Positions 33,164 to 44,657 of a stretch of 64,000 nucleotides of DNA are shown piece after piece. The notes below the pieces were generated by a model. It worked only from the letters and a program-made list of their open reading frames with translations, made no database searches and was not told the DNA's origin. The position numbers and the translations under genes were made by a program. Every line of letters begins with the position of its first letter. The first letter of the stretch is position 1. Origin of the DNA: Primulina eburnea (Eukaryota; Streptophyta; Magnoliopsida; Lamiales; Gesneriaceae); NCBI RefSeq assembly GCF_022965805.1, contig NC_133101.1:13859054-13923053 (forward strand). The letters are read 5' to 3'.

Positions 33164-34006
33164 GTGTATATTACCAAATTTGACCCTAAAAGCTAACTTA
33201 TTAACATAATGAAGTCGTTAATTCAGAGATTCGAATCTTCAAAACATATTTTGGCGCTGCTTGGTGTCCAAATAAATCGGGTCCCAAAGGCGCTAACACG
33301 CATTGTGTCTTAGGTTTTGATTCAAATCAAACACAATCGTTTGGACTAAGAAATCTAATTTTAATTTTTTTTTTTTTGAAAAAAATAAAATAATTTATGG
33401 AATAAACATTTTTATAAATGAAAAGGGTATTCATACTTCATACACATTAAAATATTAAGATAAGATAGTTAAAGATGTAAAACTATATTAACAGACTTAC
33501 ATTTTAATTACCAAAACAAATAACAAAATATCATTGTCATGAAATTAAATTATTATTAGATGTCATATTTCGATCTACTGCCTAGAATGAATTTGATGAC
33601 AAATCCACGTCCCAAATGCATTATATACACCGAACTCGAAATTAAAACGAAAGATATTTTATATTGCTCGTATATATTCTTTTACTTAAATTTCAAATCA
33701 TTCAAACACAACTTTAGTGATTTGATATTTGAGTAATGCAATGCAATTTTGATATAATGATAACAAAAATAATATAATATTTAGGATTTAAATAGTTTAA
33801 TCAAGAAAATTATTTAATTAAAATGACAGCACACTTTGTATATTTCTTTTTTTTTTTGGGGAAAAATTTGGAAAAGAAGCCAGATTTCTCATTTTCCCGG
33901 AATAAAACACCTCGGCCAGCCAGGCGTAATGGCACAGTTCTAACTTTACGCCTCCATTCTTCACATACTACATTTGAGCTCCTTTGCATTTCATCTGGGG
34001 TTTCTC
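33164..34006. other. Intergenic between copy B and the transporter gene
   Basis: AT-rich; shared upstream space of two divergently arranged genes. A homopolymer T run lies near 33365-33380. No gene or bordered repeat was found. Confidence 0.5.
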
Positions 34007-34016
34007 TATTATATAT
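34007..34016 (+). promoter_or_regulatory. Possible TATA box of the transporter gene
   Basis: TATTATATAT lies about 100 bp before the ATG at 34113, after a C/T-rich stretch. Position and composition fit a TATA element, but the transcription start cannot be seen. Confidence 0.3.
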
Positions 34017-34112
34017 GCGTGATCGTTCGTTCTCTAGGTGTTTTTTTTTTTAATCTAATGGGCAAAGATTGTTCGCTCATACGTTTTCTGGTCTGAGGTG
34101 GTGAAATTAATC

Positions 34113-37100
34113 ATGGAGGAGAGTATGTTGTGTCAGTGGAGTGTAATTCGATCCTTATTAGCTATTCTCCAGTGGTGGGATTTCAATGTCACCGTTATTA
34201 TCATCAACAAATGGATCTTTCAGGTGGGTGTCTTTTTAGTCCGCGGCTTTCACACGACATCAAAAAACAGCGTGAATTATTGAAGGAATCGTTTTCGAAG
34301 TTTTTGTGCGCTGCTAAATTTGCAGCTTCATTTCTTTGTTGGTTGTTTTTTTTTTTTGTGTTATTTGTCTGTGTCGTTGATTTTTGTTTTCGAAATTTTG
34401 ATTATACTAATGTGGTTCTGTTTAATAATTTTGTGGCAGTGCAATCTTGTAATTGTTTTTTGAATCGTCCTTTCAATTCGAGGGATGCTTTTGTCAACCG
34501 TGAGTTAGGAATGGCCTTCGCATTTTCCTTTTTTTACACACGTGTAAATACATAGAACAGGCTGGTCTATGACTCTCTGTTGTCTGTGTTTATTCTCAAT
34601 TTTCGAAGTGGGATGAGGAATTTTGCTCGTTTATGGTTTTTAAGCATATTACTATAAAATGTTGTTGTTATGGTCAACTTTTATCATGGCTACCATGGTT
34701 TTCTTTTGTTCGTTTTGATTCTTGAAAGTTAAGTGTGGTCATTAATTTCAAGTTGAATTATCGTAGCCAATAGATTGGAGAAACTCTCAAAATTGTGCTT
34801 GGAGTATTTCTTTAAGAGCTCAAATAAAAAATTTTAAAATGAAATTTTGCCTCGTGTGGATGCCCAACTTAATGATTATTCATCTATACTTCTATGCAGT
34901 TTCATGATCTATTTATTTTAGATTAATTTTCCACTGCGACAATTTTAAATAGTATAAATGACGGTGTGATTGTATTTTGGTTATTAAAATGCTACTGAAT
35001 TTTTGCTGTTATGATGATCTTGAATGTGAATGTGATGATTATTATTGCTTACCAGATCTTCCATTTTTTTTTGCCTTGACAGAAACTGGATTTTAAGTTT
35101 CCATTATCAGTGTCATGTATTCACTTTATATCTTCGGCTATAGGTGCATACCTGGTAATTAAAGTGCTAAAACTGAAGCCACTCATTCTGGTTGACCCCG
35201 AAGATCGCTGGAGGAGGATTTTTCCCATGTCGTTTATATTCTGTATCAACATAGTTCTGGGAAACGTTAGCCTGCGTTAATTCCGGTTTCTTTCATGCAA
35301 ACCATCAAGTCTTTCACCCCTGCAACAACTGGTGAGTTTTTATTCCTGCCAATTTTAGGCAATATGAAATAATGATGATTTGATGCATAGTAACCTCAAA
35401 TTTATCGCTGTATTTAATCATTTTGATATCATTGCCTCTATTTTGTAAATTAAGTCAACTTTCTCGTTGTTATGTCAATAAAGACTTGTACTCACAATGC
35501 CTTTAAAACAGTTATCTTGCAGTGGCTTTTCTGGAAAAAATATTTTGACTGGAGAATTTGGGCTTCTTTGATTCCAATTGTTGGAGGTATTTTAGTCACT
35601 TCTCTGACCGAGTTGAGTTTCAATGTGTTGGGATTTTTTGCTGCTTTATTTGGCTGTCTTGCTACCTCTACAAAAATGATTCTTGCAGAGTCTTTGTTGC
35701 ATGGATACAAATTTGATGGGTATTTACTTTTTCGTAATCATGTTCTTCCTCTTCCAGATTGCTTTCTTATAACCTACCATCGTTCTTTTACATGTATCTC
35801 CTTCCTAGCTTAAAGTAGCTGAGGAACTATTTGTTATCTATCAACCTTCCTAAAACCAGTAGTAGTACAACAAGAGAACTTCAATGACACGTACAGTGAG
35901 AGTAGAAAGAAATCTATCTTTAAATTGTTTTCTATTTTGCATGGTGCTGAACTGAGTCGAAATTATATGTTTTGATTTACTTAATCGTGTCAAAAGATGA
36001 AAACCAACAAATATATTTGGTTTTACCAAAACATTGAAGTCACGTGTGCAGTAAATTTCCATTCAACACTCATGCACCTCATTTAATATAAGTGATTCGT
36101 TGGTTTATAGAGTGCATTCAGTTCCACTTTTGCATGATTATTCAAAATTTTTGAAGATTTTGCACGCCCTTTTTTATTAATTACTTGGAAATCGAACTTA
36201 CTAGTAAATGGAATAACTGTAGTAGGCTACCATTTTCATCTGTGGATTTTTAATTAACCCAACTCATTCATTGACCTTTTGTGATCAAATATCTCCTTTT
36301 TCTCCATGAAACAGTTGGTGTTTTTACACATCTTCGTGGTTACCTTGTAGAAGAAATCAATATCTCATGATCACTCTTTTTTTTATATCATTTTGTTACT
36401 CATTGAACCACATATGACATATCCATCTGTTCCCCGCTTTTAACCAAGGACTTTTATTGAGTGTTGTTATAATTGAAAGTTTGATATATCGGGTTCATTC
36501 TGGACTGCTGTTATTTCTGGAAGCTTGTCAGAGAGCATTCTTGAGGATCAATTGTTTGGCTCCAATGTTCATGTTTTGATCAAATTTTTTATGCTTTCAG
36601 CTTGTTATTCAAGAATAAAATGAAGCAAGAACATTGCTTATAACAAAATTGACACACAAAAATTCAAAAAATTATTCATTTGAGGTTGTGGAGCAACCAT
36701 TATATCTCCCCTTGCCTTCCTGTTGCATCCGTCCTTAGTGTTCACAGAATCACCTTAATTTTTTTTTCCACTATAATAGCTTGTGTTTTGAGAAAGTTTT
36801 TGGCTGGCTTCAGCATAAACACAGTATACTACATGGCACCTTTTGCGACCATGATCTTGGGCATACCAGCTATGCTGCTCGAAGGATCGGGAGTTGTGGA
36901 ATGGATTCGTACATGTCCCTCGCTTTTCTCATCCCTCGTCATCATTTTGGGGTCTGGAGTGTTAGCTTTTTGCCTCAACTTCTCGATATTTTATGTAATA
37001 CACTCCACGACCGCTGTGACCTTCAATGTTGCCGGAAATCTTAAGGTACGAGCCTCTCATTCTTGAGATTTACTGGATGTATTTTTATATGTATATTTCC

Positions 37101-37457
37101 CGTGTTTTTCCAACGCTGACAAGTTTAAATTCTTTGAAGTATGACAAGCTGGACTACAAATTTCTATGTAATGCTATCATCCTATATTGGTATTTGAATT
37201 CAAATCTCGTTTCTTTGTTTCATCTCAAGGTGGCGGTGGCTGTTACATGTTCATGGCTGATCTTCCGAAACCCAATTTCGGCGATGAATGCAGTTGGATG
37301 TGCTGTAACACTCATTGGATGTACCTTCTACGGGTACATTAGGCACATACTTTCACAAACACCCGGAACCCCTCGTACACCTAGGATGCCTCGGACTCCA
37401 AGAGGTATGACAGAGTTGATTCCATTAGTTAATGAGGAGTTGGATGATAAAGTTTGA
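34113..37457 (+). pseudogene. UDP-GALT1: UDP-galactose transporter 1-like gene, one-base frameshift
   Basis: Five exons: 34113-34223, 35083-35331, 35512-35719, 36814-37045, 37230-37457 (stop TGA), all with GT-AG introns and matching phases. The protein would be about 342 residues, a Golgi nucleotide-sugar transporter of the triose-phosphate/NST (DMT) superfamily that moves UDP-galactose for cell-wall glycan synthesis. Signature segments: LLAILQWW, NVTVIIINKWIFQ, KLDFKFPLSVSCIHF, VSFMQTIKSF, TAVTFNVAGNLK, and a C-terminal tail rich in TPR-type repeats (GTPRTPRMPRTPR). The family has about ten membrane helices. Oddity: in exon 2 one base is missing after CGTTA, making TAA at 35278-35280 after about 102 codons. 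All other exons are intact, so this is either a very recent lesion or a sequence error. If the latter, the gene is functional. Confidence 0.85.
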
Positions 37458-39293
37458 GTCGAGCTTCTTGAGTTATGCTGGACAGGAAGTGGAGGGTATA
37501 CTTTGTGTAGAAAGAAAAAGGAAAAAAAATCAATACAGTTGAATCGAATCTGGCTAGATTCACCTTTTTCTCAGCTTAATCTTCTTATAGCCTCTATTTA
37601 ACATTAGATTAATGCGAGATTTCGGTATATCTGATAAAACTTCTCAGAATATTCAGTTAATCTCACATGTTCCACCATAAACCACCAATCACATAACTTC
37701 TTAGCACATTAGTCAAATCTTTGCACTATTCATCAACAGGGCATTTATTTAAATACAAGTAGCAAATATCTCTAGTAATTTTAATTAATTTATTTCTTTT
37801 TTAAAACACGTGTAGACAAACAAGGTGCCGCATATCGCCTATAGAAATCAATACTTGATGATCCGGTGCTTTTCAATATATAACTGGTTGGTAGTATATA
37901 TATTGCATAACAAGTTACAGATTAATGTTACGCCGAGTCTTGATACATACCAATGCAAATATTGTACAGAATTATCTCTACGTTACAAAGATATTATGGT
38001 GCTGATAAGGTAGCCGCCGACTCCCCCGCTCTGCTTCCTCACTCCAATGGTCAAGCATTCCAAAGTATTGATGCATTGCTCCACAAATTCCTCCGTACAG
38101 GCCGTCCAATTTGGAAGTACACAAAAGTAACAAGTTAGCGGAGGAGATTGTAAGATTAACTTTATTTAAGTCGTCATATTTGACTGGGTAAATAACGTTC
38201 TTGATTTGGTTGACAAATAAACTATTTTTTTTATATATATATCGATTCGCTTAAAAAATTAAAACTATTATATTGAATTTAAAAAACACTGTTTGAATTG
38301 CTTCCTTCACCGCGTTTCTCAAAAAAATTTCACTGGCCGGCTTTTTAGGAGTGGTGGAACGAGTGTCGCTCCTTGCGGCCACTTGGGCCACAATACTTGT
38401 TTCCCGGAAGGTTCTTCAACCATCTCCGCCGCCGCCACCTCCACCTCGACCGCCCAGGTAACCGCTGGAACTTTCTTGAATTATTTCCCGTTATCCATGC
38501 CGTAGGATTAGATATTGCCAGTGGCAATGCCCTGCCAACGGTAGATTGTGTGGTGCTGTGGTTGTGCCTCACTCATTAAGGTTCGGAAATTATTTCCAAA
38601 GCTTCCCCGGAACGGAATCTCCTTCACATCCAAGATACTGCCAGTATTTTCTTGATTTCAATAAAACAAAAAATTTACACCGCTAAAACTGGAAGCTTCA
38701 GGGCCCAAAAGTGCAGACAGTAAGAATCGACCCTCCATGTCGTACCCAGCTCGGTGCGGCGTAGCTTGTGGCCGATCTGGATGTCACGCGCGGATGAAAT
38801 CTTCACCGTCGGGTTGTCTCTCCCCGATCTATAATTTTTGTACACAAAGTTTTTCTAAATTCCAAGCCGATTAACGCCAGATTTTAATTTTCTGAAATGG
38901 GAAACTGGGCAGTTTCTTGCCAAAAAAAAACTGTAAGTACGGTGACTTTCCGGGATATCGGCGGGCATATATGTCAAGAAAATATTTTGAACAAATTTTC
39001 TTCAGTTGTCAAACCTTCCAAAAAAGAGCGAGCCCATTAAACATTGAAGGTCACTGTACACTCTCAGGTCCCAAAAAATCTTGAAACTGATATTCCAGAA
39101 AAAAAAACTTGCTAAAAATGGAAAACCTAACCCACAAGATGATGACAGAAATCCAGACACGGCGGAGCAGCGGGGAACAAGGCGGCCGGAAAATCAGAAG
39201 CTAATGAAAGTAGAGCTTCTTAAAGCAAAAAGTATACTGAATGGAAACTGCCTCGAAGTTTTAGTATTTGTTTATATCATACTAACATAGTCC
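37458..39293. other. Downstream region with a GC-rich patch, no gene assigned
   Basis: 37458-38280 is AT-rich with nothing recognised. 38330-38840 is clearly more GC-rich, with CCGCCGCCGCC-like runs and open frames on both strands (for example 38293-38505 plus; on the minus strand a short frame from about 38738 beginning MEGRFLLSALLGPEAS). No family is recognised and the frames do not join, so this may be a decayed exon or a CpG-rich gene start. Confidence 0.35.
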
Positions 39294-39298
39294 AGCTG
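39294..39298. repeat. Target-site duplication AGCTG of the solo LTR, left
   Basis: AGCTG here and at 50206-50210 flank the split solo LTR. Confidence 0.8.
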
Positions 39299-39963
39299 TG
39301 TAAGGTCCAAAATTAGACGACGTAATCCAACTACATGCGAATCTAAGAAACTATGGAAAATGAGTAATTAATTGTTTAAATCGAATTAATTAATTATGTG
39401 ACATGTATGCTTTTATGCTAATTGATATTTTTACTGTCGTCATGCATAAAAATGGTATTTTTAGGAATATTCAAGTGACGATCGAGGAACGGGGACCGAG
39501 GGCTAAAAATGTAAAAGATTTTTATTAAATAGTTATTTTTAATTATTTAAAATGCGGCCGATGTTTTTAAGTAAAATTTTGAAAGTATCGGGTTTTGAGG
39601 TGATTTTATACGCCAGAACGTATATTTTATCGGTATTTGATTTTTAAATAAAATACGAGCTTTCGAGCTACCCGGCTAATAAATTCACATTTAATTTCAA
39701 AAGAAAACTTTACTAATCTTTTTAATTATTTTATTTAAAAACTAGTCAATTTAAATGGGCTTTAATTTTGTGGCTTAATAGGCCTAATGTCTAGATCAAG
39801 AGGTAATTAGTATTTAATGTATAAAGTTTGTAAAAAACCTACACAAATCTAGACTCTCTCTCGGCCACCCACTTTCATAATTTCAAAACTCTTTCAAACC
39901 CTCACCAACAAACACGGCACCTCCCTCTCTTTTCTGAAAAGCTTTCGGCAGCCTTTTTCTGGA

Positions 39964-39968
39964 AAAAT
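39964..39968. repeat. Target-site duplication AAAAT of R4, left
   Basis: AAAAT here and at 47733-47737 flank R4. Confidence 0.85.
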
Positions 39969-41548
39969 TGTGACACCCTGACCCGTTACAATTAAAATAC
40001 AGCGGAATTTAATATTTTCTTTCAAATGGAAGGAGTTTCAAAATACATTTCATAAAAGTGTTTACAAAATAGCAATACATGATCATTTAAATGACATAAC
40101 AAAATAAAAAACAATCATTCCTATGATCATGCCAAAATCTTCCTTCCAATCTTCGTATGCATATGAATCCCATCCACAGTCAACGTCCCGGTCCGTCGCT
40201 CTTATCTGCATCACATGAATAAACTGAAATGAGAATAAATCTCAGCAAGTGGAACTCTTACGTAGCAATGATACAATATACTCTGTAAAACATGGCCTTT
40301 AAATCATAAATACCATCAACTCTGAAATATGAATACTGTAGCAATAACTGTAGCAATAACATAGCAATAAGATGGTATTTCTCTTTTCTCTGGTTGGATT
40401 GATATCAATAGTATCTCTGTCTGTGGGTGCAAATATCCCATATCGATATAAACCGACAACTCTGAGGGATATAAGCCTATGGTCGATGATTATCTAATTG
40501 CATGCAATGCTCTGACTATGATTAATCAATCCAATAAAACATTTGAACTCTGAATATCATTTAAAGCCGTCGTTTCGCAATCTATATCTTTTCTCTTGTA
40601 TTCCCTTATAACAATAGTGAGACATCAATGCCTCCAATAGATAATCAATACATAACAATGGATCAATGGAAGGGAATAACACTTTGAAACCTTTAAAACA
40701 CAATACATATAATATCATGTGAGCAAAGGGATGAAATTCCACTTACAACCCAATAGAACACCTCAAACTAAGCTCTTGGTCACCACCTACAACAATAGTC
40801 CATAGATAACACCAATATCAAGTCTAAATCCACAAGTACAAGTCAAATAATCCATAAACCAACTCAAACATCAAGTCCAAAACAACTCTTAACTCGAAAC
40901 CTCAATAGAATCGTACCAAAAGCTTACCTAAGCTTCCTTATACCACGGAGAACGTCGATCTCAAGTCGGAAATCCAAATAACTCCAAGAATCAAAGGTAG
41001 GAAGCTAAAGAAATGGAGGAAAACCCTTGGAAAGGGAGAGGAAATCTCGAAAAAGGTAGATAGGATAGGATAAGGTATGGCCAACAACTCCAAAAAGTAG
41101 CTTAAAATCTCTCCCATACTTACACCGCGGGTGCGCTGCCACAAGCACCGCGGGTGCGCTAAGCCTTCGGCCATCCAGAATAAATCCCATGCACAAACAC
41201 CGCGGGTGCGGTGCTGCTACTACCGCGGGTGCGGTCTCACCGCGGGTGCGGTCCTTGCACTGCCGCGGGTGCGGTGATGCCACGGCCTTCCAAATGCAAA
41301 ATGATGAATAGTACACCGCGGGGGCACTCCTCTAAAAGCGCGGGTGCACTCAAGCCACGGCAATGAACAATACAAAACCATCTAAAATCGATCCGAAACG
41401 CTGAAACGAACAACCAACAACATCTAAAACCTCCAGACAACAATAACCAATAATACTATGACCCAAAACTCAACTCTAACATCTAAATCATAAACCCAAA
41501 TAACAAGCAAAGCTTAAACCGTACCGTACACCGGGCTCGGCTATTACA
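39969..41548 (-). mobile_element. 3' LTR of Gypsy element R4
   Basis: 1580 bp, TGTGACACCCTGACC to CGGCTATTACA, with about 17 differences from the other LTR by eye (about 1%). On the minus strand it follows a purine tract (AAAGAGGGGAGA, about 41550-41561). U3 contains the CCGCGGGTGCGG array. Confidence 0.92.
41124..41350. repeat. Array of 8 palindromic ACCGCGGGTGCGGT units in R4 3' LTR
   Basis: Eight units of ACCGCGGGTGCGGT or variants (the last two are weaker) at 41124, 41150, 41199, 41221, 41237, 41260, 41313 and 41337 approximately. The unit has five-base dyad arms around GGGT. It lies 200-425 bp from the start of U3. Confidence 0.85.
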
Positions 41549-41588
41549 ATCTCCCCTCTTTAGAGGAATTTCGTCCTCGAAATTGACG

Positions 41589-42563
41589 TCACGGCACGAA
41601 CAACTCAGGATACCTCTCTCTCATCTCAATCTCTGGTTCCCACGTAGCCTCCTCGATCAAATGGTTCCTCCAAAGGACTTTAACGATGCCGATCTCTTTG
41701 TTCCTCAATACTCTGACAGTGCGATTCAAGATCTGGACTGGAATCTCTTGGTAAGTCAAATTCGGCGTCAAGTCCAATTGCTCGTGGCGAAGAACATGGG
41801 AAGGATCTGCAATATACTTCCTGAGCATCGATACGTGAAACACATTGTGGACTCTGTCAAGATCGGGCGGTAGGGCTAATCTGTAGGCTCTGTCGCCAAC
41901 TCTGTCCAAAATCTCAAAAGGACCAATAAACCTCGGACTCAACTTGCCCTTCCTGCCAAAACGCATCACACCCTTGAGAGGTGCTATCTTCAGAAATACA
42001 TGATCGCCAACCTCGAACTGCAAAGGTCTACGACGAACATCTGCATAGCTCTTCTGCCTAGATTGAGTAGTCTTCATCCGCTCACGGATAACAGCAACCA
42101 CATCGGCAGTCTGCTGGACCAACTCGGGACCCAACATCTTCCTCTCTCCAACCTCATCCCAAAACAAAGGAGATCTGCACTTCCTGCCATAAAGTGCCTC
42201 ATACGGTGCCATGCCAATCGTCGCCTGGTAGCTATTATTGTACGTGAACTCCACAAGAGGCAATTTAGAATCCCAGCTACCAGAATAATCAATAGTACAG
42301 GCTCTGAGCATATCCTCAAGAATCTGAATGACTCTCTCTGACTGACCGTCGCTCTGAGGGTGATAAGCTGTACTAAACGCCAACCGCGAACCCATAGCTC
42401 TATGCAAACTCTTCCAGAACTCGGAGGTGAATCTAGGGTCACGATCAGACACGATCGACACAGGAACCCCATGAAGTCTAACAATCTCTGCAATGTAGTC
42501 CTCGGCATACTGGTTCATCGAGTACTTCGTCTTGACTGGGAGAAAATGAGCTGACTTGGTCAA
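41589..42563 (-). CDS. R4 pol, C-terminal part: integrase core and chromodomain
   Basis: 324 codons in the same frame as the pol part upstream, cut off by TAG at 42579-42581. It carries the middle and end of the integrase core ([23 protein letters not shown], then Glu in VIQILED) and a chromodomain-like C-terminus (VLWRNHLIEEATWEPE). The first catalytic Asp of the integrase lies upstream of the stop, so the stop separates the catalytic triad. Confidence 0.88.
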   Translation of the reverse strand: MTKSAHFLPVKTKYSMNQYAEDYIAEIVRLHGVPVSIVSDRDPRFTSEFWKSLHRAMGSRLAFSTAYHPQSDGQSERVIQILEDMLRACTIDYSGSWDSKLPLVEFTYNNSYQATIGMAPYEALYGRKCRSPLFWDEVGERKMLGPELVQQTADVVAVIRERMKTTQSRQKSYADVRRRPLQFEVGDHVFLKIAPLKGVMRFGRKGKLSPRFIGPFEILDRVGDRAYRLALPPDLDRVHNVFHVSMLRKYIADPSHVLRHEQLDLTPNLTYQEIPVQILNRTVRVLRNKEIGIVKVLWRNHLIEEATWEPEIEMRERYPELFVP

Positions 42564-42578
42564 TCGATCGACAATAAC

Positions 42579-44561
42579 CTAAATGGAATTGAAACCCTTC
42601 TGCGTCCTGGGTAGACCAGTCACGAAATCCATAGTGATATGCTCCCACTTCCACTGAGGAATCGGCAAAGATAGCAATGTCCCAGCAGGTCTCTGATGCT
42701 CAATCTTCACCTGCTGACAAGTAAGGCACTGAGAAATGAACAAAGCGATATCCCTCTTCATACTTGACCACCAGTAGAGTCGACGAAGATCCTGATACAT
42801 CTTCGTGCTGCCTGGATGAATTGAATAAGGTGCGGTATGAGCCTCTGTCAAGACGTCTCTACGAATATCGTCGCCAATAGGAACACAAATACGGCCTCTG
42901 AAAGTCACCAAACCATCTTCATTCGAACCAAACTCTGAATTCCCTCTAGGCTCAGCTCTAGCTCTCAACTCTGTCAACTGAACATCAACAGTATGCTCTC
43001 TACGGATCATGTCCGTCAATGTAGATCGAATAACCAACGCTGACAAACGAGCAATGGTACCTGGAATCACCAGATCGATCTCCTCTCTCTGCAAATCCAT
43101 CAACAATGGCCTCTGAATCAAAGAACTCAACGAAGCACTCGACTTCCGGCTCAAAGCATCAGCCACTACATTCGCTTTCCCCGGATGGTAACTGATAGTC
43201 ACATCATAATCCTTAACCAGTTCTAACCACCTCCTCTGCCGCATGTTGAGCTCTTTCTGAGAGAACAGATACTTCAAGCTCTTGTGGTCTGTGAAGATCT
43301 CACACTTCTCGCCATACAGATAATGCCTCCAAATCTTCAGGGCGAAAACCACAGCTGCCAACTCTAAATCGTGCGTCAGATAATTCCTCTCATAATCCTT
43401 CAACTGACGAGACGCATAAGCAATAACCTTACCTCGCTGCATCAGAACTGCACCGAGACCCTTCTTCGACGCATTGGTATAGACAACAAAATCCTCCGAA
43501 CCACTAGGCAAAGAAAGAACAGGAGCCGTCGTCAACCTGTCCTTCAACTCTTGGAATGCACTCTGACAATCGATGGACCACTCGAACTTCACAGTCTTCC
43601 TCGTCAGATTGGACAATGGCAGGGCAATCTTGGAAGAGTCTGAAATGAAACGACGATAGTAACCCGCCAAACCAAGGAAACTGCGTACCTCTGAGACAGT
43701 AGTAGGAATAGGCCAACTCTGAATCGCCTCTATCTTCAACGGATCAACAGCAATGCCATCTCTCGAAACCACATGGCCTAGAAAAGAAATCTGATCCAAC
43801 CAAAACTCACACTTCTTCAGCTTGGCGAATAACCTCTTCTCTCGCAAAAACTGAAGAACAACTCTGAGATGCTCGGCATGAAGCTCTCTGGTCTTGGAAT
43901 AGATCAATATATCGTCGATAAAAACAATGACGAAGCTATCCAGATAAGGCTTGAACACACGGTTCATCAGATCCATGAAGACTGAAGGGGCATTGGTCAA
44001 ACCAAAAGACATGACCAGAAACTCATAGTGACCATACCTGGTCCGGAACGCTGTCTTAGGGATATCGGACTCCCTAACCTTCAACTGATAGTAGCCAGAC
44101 CGAAGATCAATCTTCGAAAATACTGTGGCACCATGGAGCTGATCAAACAGATCATCTATCCGAGGCAACGGATACTTATTCTTCACAGTCACTTTGTTGA
44201 GCTCCCTGTAGTCGATACACAGCCGCAAAGAACCATCCTTCTTCTTGACGAAAAGAACCGGAGCTCCCCAAGGCGAAGAACTCGGACGAATAAAACCCTT
44301 GTCTAAAAGATCCTGCAACTGCGACTTCAACTCCTGCATCTCGGTAGGAGCCATCCTGTACGGAGCCTTAGAAATAGGAACCGTACCTGGAGCTAAATCG
44401 ATCACAAACTCAACATCCCTATCCGGCGGCAAACCCGGAACATCATCCTCGAATACATCAGCAAACTCCCTCACAACATCGATATCATCTATATTCAACT
44501 TAATCAATCTATCAACATCCACAATAGAAGCAAGAAACCCATCGCAACCTCTACATAGCAA
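42579..44561 (-). CDS. R4 pol, main part: RT, RNase H, integrase start, ended by TAG
   Basis: 660 codons. Reverse transcriptase is at about residues 60-240 ([19 protein letters not shown], active site VFIDDIL near 212). RNase H is at about 340-450, where the first catalytic Asp is Asn (TNAS at 43473-43475; sister elements R3 and R5 have DAS). The integrase zinc finger ([10 protein letters not shown] then CLTCQQ, about 575-615) and the start of the core (MDFVTGLP) follow. The frame ends at TAG 42579-42581, where R3 has a Trp codon. It is separated from gag-protease by another in-frame TAG at 44658. R4 can no longer make a complete polyprotein. Confidence 0.9.
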   Translation of the reverse strand: MLCRGCDGFLASIVDVDRLIKLNIDDIDVVREFADVFEDDVPGLPPDRDVEFVIDLAPGTVPISKAPYRMAPTEMQELKSQLQDLLDKGFIRPSSSPWGAPVLFVKKKDGSLRLCIDYRELNKVTVKNKYPLPRIDDLFDQLHGATVFSKIDLRSGYYQLKVRESDIPKTAFRTRYGHYEFLVMSFGLTNAPSVFMDLMNRVFKPYLDSFVIVFIDDILIYSKTRELHAEHLRVVLQFLREKRLFAKLKKCEFWLDQISFLGHVVSRDGIAVDPLKIEAIQSWPIPTTVSEVRSFLGLAGYYRRFISDSSKIALPLSNLTRKTVKFEWSIDCQSAFQELKDRLTTAPVLSLPSGSEDFVVYTNASKKGLGAVLMQRGKVIAYASRQLKDYERNYLTHDLELAAVVFALKIWRHYLYGEKCEIFTDHKSLKYLFSQKELNMRQRRWLELVKDYDVTISYHPGKANVVADALSRKSSASLSSLIQRPLLMDLQREEIDLVIPGTIARLSALVIRSTLTDMIRREHTVDVQLTELRARAEPRGNSEFGSNEDGLVTFRGRICVPIGDDIRRDVLTEAHTAPYSIHPGSTKMYQDLRRLYWWSSMKRDIALFISQCLTCQQVKIEHQRPAGTLLSLPIPQWKWEHITMDFVTGLPRTQKGFNSI

Positions 44562-44657
44562 TCTCTCAGCCTCAAGACAAGAAATAAAAGGAAGGACCAG
44601 CGAAGTACCTGAGCTGGCGAGAACTCCTCCCTGGCCATCATCTGCAAAAGCTATTGT

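Noticed and set aside
41124..41350. Regularly spaced short palindromes that resemble a CRISPR array
   Set aside because: The units lie inside LTRs of a plant retrotransposon, spacing is irregular, there are no spacers of constant size and no cas genes.
40938..41443. Open frames of 68-103 codons, repeated at 47122-47627
   Set aside because: They lie in the two LTRs of R4 and are read through the palindrome array; identical copies reflect LTR identity, not a gene pair.
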